From contig CAYOIT010000258.1 in the NCBI GenBank assembly GCA_964404035.1, positions 1 to 5,491 of the forward strand: DNA of 5,491 nucleotides. The letters run 5' to 3'. Positions 4,651 through 5,491 of the stretch are shown here, piece after piece (position 1 is the first letter of the stretch; every line of letters starts with the position of its first letter). The notes beneath the pieces were generated by a model. It was given only the letters and a program-made list of their open reading frames with translations. It was not told the DNA's origin and searched no databases. The stretch comes from CAMBRF01 sp964404035 (GTDB lineage: Bacteria > Verrucomicrobiota > Kiritimatiellia > CAIKKV01 > CAITUY01). The position numbers and the translations under genes are program-made.

Positions 4651-5154
4651 ATCCGCGGCCCGATCGGCGCACCACCCCACAGTGCCCATCGCTTCGGGTC
4701 CGACACCTTCGCCGTGGACATCCCGCAGCGCCGGGCGATCTGCCCCGCAGGCAAATCCAGTGCGGAATGCTCCTGCATCCACGAAGCGGGACGCGAGGGC
4801 GGCCCCTACTACTATTTCGCGTGGGCACAGACCGACTGCACCGCCTGTCCGCTCGCGACTCAATGCCTATCCAAGAAAAAGCGTCAACCGTTCCGAACCC
4901 TACAGGTCGGTGGAGGGCATATGCTCGTCCAGGCGCGCCGCCTGCTATGCCGGACGCCCGCTTACCAAGAACGTATGCGCCGACGCGCCGGTATCGAAGG
5001 AACCCACAGTGAAGTCAAACGCCGTTACGGCATCCGAAGGTGCCGTTACCGCGGCCTGGCCAAGACCAACGTGCAGATGCACGTTGCAAGCGCCGCCTGT
5101 AATCTCCAACGCTGGGCGGCCCGGCTTTGCTGGCTCGAAGGCCGATCAACGTGA
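4651..5154 (+). pseudogene. C-terminal fragment of an IS1182-family DDE transposase
   Basis: The plus strand reads 'RGPIGAPPHSAHRFGSDTFA', then 'VDIPQRRAICPAGKSS', a cysteine cluster 'DCTACPLATQC', 'RTLQVGGGHMLVQARR', 'IEGTHSEVKRRYGIRRCRYR', and 'AACNLQRWAARL' before TGA at 5152-5154. These are the usual C-terminal landmarks of IS1182-type (DDE_Tnp_1_6) transposases: the CPAG box, the Cys cluster, and the E-G-x-x-S-E-x-K-R block that carries the final catalytic Glu, with the RYRGL segment. A full enzyme is about 450-500 residues. Only about 167 are left, and the regions that would hold the two catalytic Asp residues are absent, so it is inactive. The frame is open back to 4075, but that upstream part is antisense of the unknown minus-strand gene. 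No terminal inverted repeat could be identified downstream of 5154. Confidence 0.85.
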
Positions 5155-5379
5155 CACTCCAACACGAAAGGCACATCTCTTCTCAAAATGACACCCAAAA
5201 CCGAACCCTAACCACAAACCGGAGCAGGAACACGATCAGGCATTGAAACACGATGGCTTCGGCGTAGAATCTCACCGTTGCGGAATTACGGTGGACCGTT
5301 GGTGGGTGCCGCACCCGGCGACTTTTTCAGCGGAATCACTTCTTCCGACGTGACCCCGATGCTCCCGATGCTCGCCCGA
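5155..5379. other. Spacer downstream of the transposase remnant
   Basis: Nothing recognisable as a gene. It may contain the outer end of the IS1182-type element, but no inverted repeat partner remains in the window to mark it. The 9-mer ccgatgctc occurs three times close together at 5356-5384. Confidence 0.4.
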
Positions 5380-5491
5380 TGCTCGCAGATCGCCCGCTAC
5401 GACGACATGGGCAGGGCCGATTCCCTGCACCTGGTCATCTTCGACCGCCGTCCCGAATACCGCGCCAAGCCCTGGGAGGAGCGTCTCGCCC
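5380..5491 (+). pseudogene. Fragment resembling the C-terminus of an AAA-ATPase/PD-(D/E)XK (DUF1703-like) protein; runs off the right edge
   Basis: One plus frame, open from 5212 to the window end, gives 'SQIARYDDMGRADSLHLVIF' followed by 'DRRPEYRAKPWEERLA'. The order Q-x-x-R-Y, a short loop, then HLVIFDR..P, and PWEE is the familiar tail of AAA-ATPase-like proteins with a PD-(D/E)XK nuclease domain, whose homologues end around 'GHLVIFDR..SWEEKI'. Only this tail is recognisable. Upstream codons from 5212 to 5380 show no match to the rest of such a protein, and no start codon with a ribosome binding site is apparent, so this is probably a decayed remnant joined next to the transposase fragment. 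The end of the gene is outside the window. Confidence 0.5.

Noticed and set aside
4593..4778. Helix-turn-helix-like minus-strand frame ('AGQIARRCGMSTAKVSDPKR')
   Set aside because: It is the reverse complement of the conserved SDTFAVDIPQ/CPAG part of the transposase fragment, so it is a shadow.

Overview
This is a GC-rich bacterial window in which every plausible gene but two lies on the minus strand. It reads as an accessory region made of toxin-antitoxin-like modules, truncated genes and mobile-element debris. The organism cannot be fixed from sequence alone. The secreted-protein start at the left edge (a 'TTNWSLGHVPT' segment behind a signal peptide) and a second fragment with a poly-glycine 'GGGGGGGGRIAI' stretch resemble the large repetitive surface proteins common in Verrucomicrobiota, Kiritimatiellota and Lentisphaerota. 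A PVC-type bacterium is therefore my best inference, with modest confidence.

Layout, left to right. Positions 1-376 (minus) hold the N-terminus of an exported protein that runs off the window. Positions 377-742 have no gene but carry a perfect 30-bp inverted repeat (543-572 / 602-631). Positions 743-1054 (minus) are the last ~100 residues of a HipA-type kinase, missing its N-terminal three quarters and butted against the 3' end of the next gene. Positions 1053-2146 (minus) are a two-gene module: a 99-aa small basic protein overlapping an AbiEii-family nucleotidyltransferase by 10 bp. Positions 2222-2550 (minus) are the C-terminal fragment of a glycine-rich surface protein, followed by a 114-bp segment bounded by 12-bp inverted repeats (2607-2720). 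Positions 2736-3681 (minus) are a second, unrelated-looking module of the same design: a 95-aa small protein overlapping another AbiEii-type nucleotidyltransferase by 20 bp. Positions 3682-3922 are non-coding with a 20-bp perfect hairpin. Positions 3923-4650 (minus) hold a 63-aa ORF behind a strong ribosome binding site and the truncated 3' part of an unknown helical protein. Positions 4651-5154 (plus) are the C-terminal third of an IS1182-type transposase, which has cut off the 5' end of that unknown gene. From about 5380 to the end (plus) is a fragment resembling the C-terminus of AAA-ATPase/PD-(D/E)XK (DUF1703-like) proteins.

The functional core is the pair of tandem, same-strand nucleotidyltransferase modules. 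Each toxin-like enzyme is translationally coupled to a small upstream protein that does not look like the classical winged-helix AbiEi antitoxin. These small proteins are candidate antitoxins of undescribed type. The hipA remnant points to a third toxin system that has been lost. No tRNA, rRNA, CRISPR array or convincing intrinsic terminator was seen.
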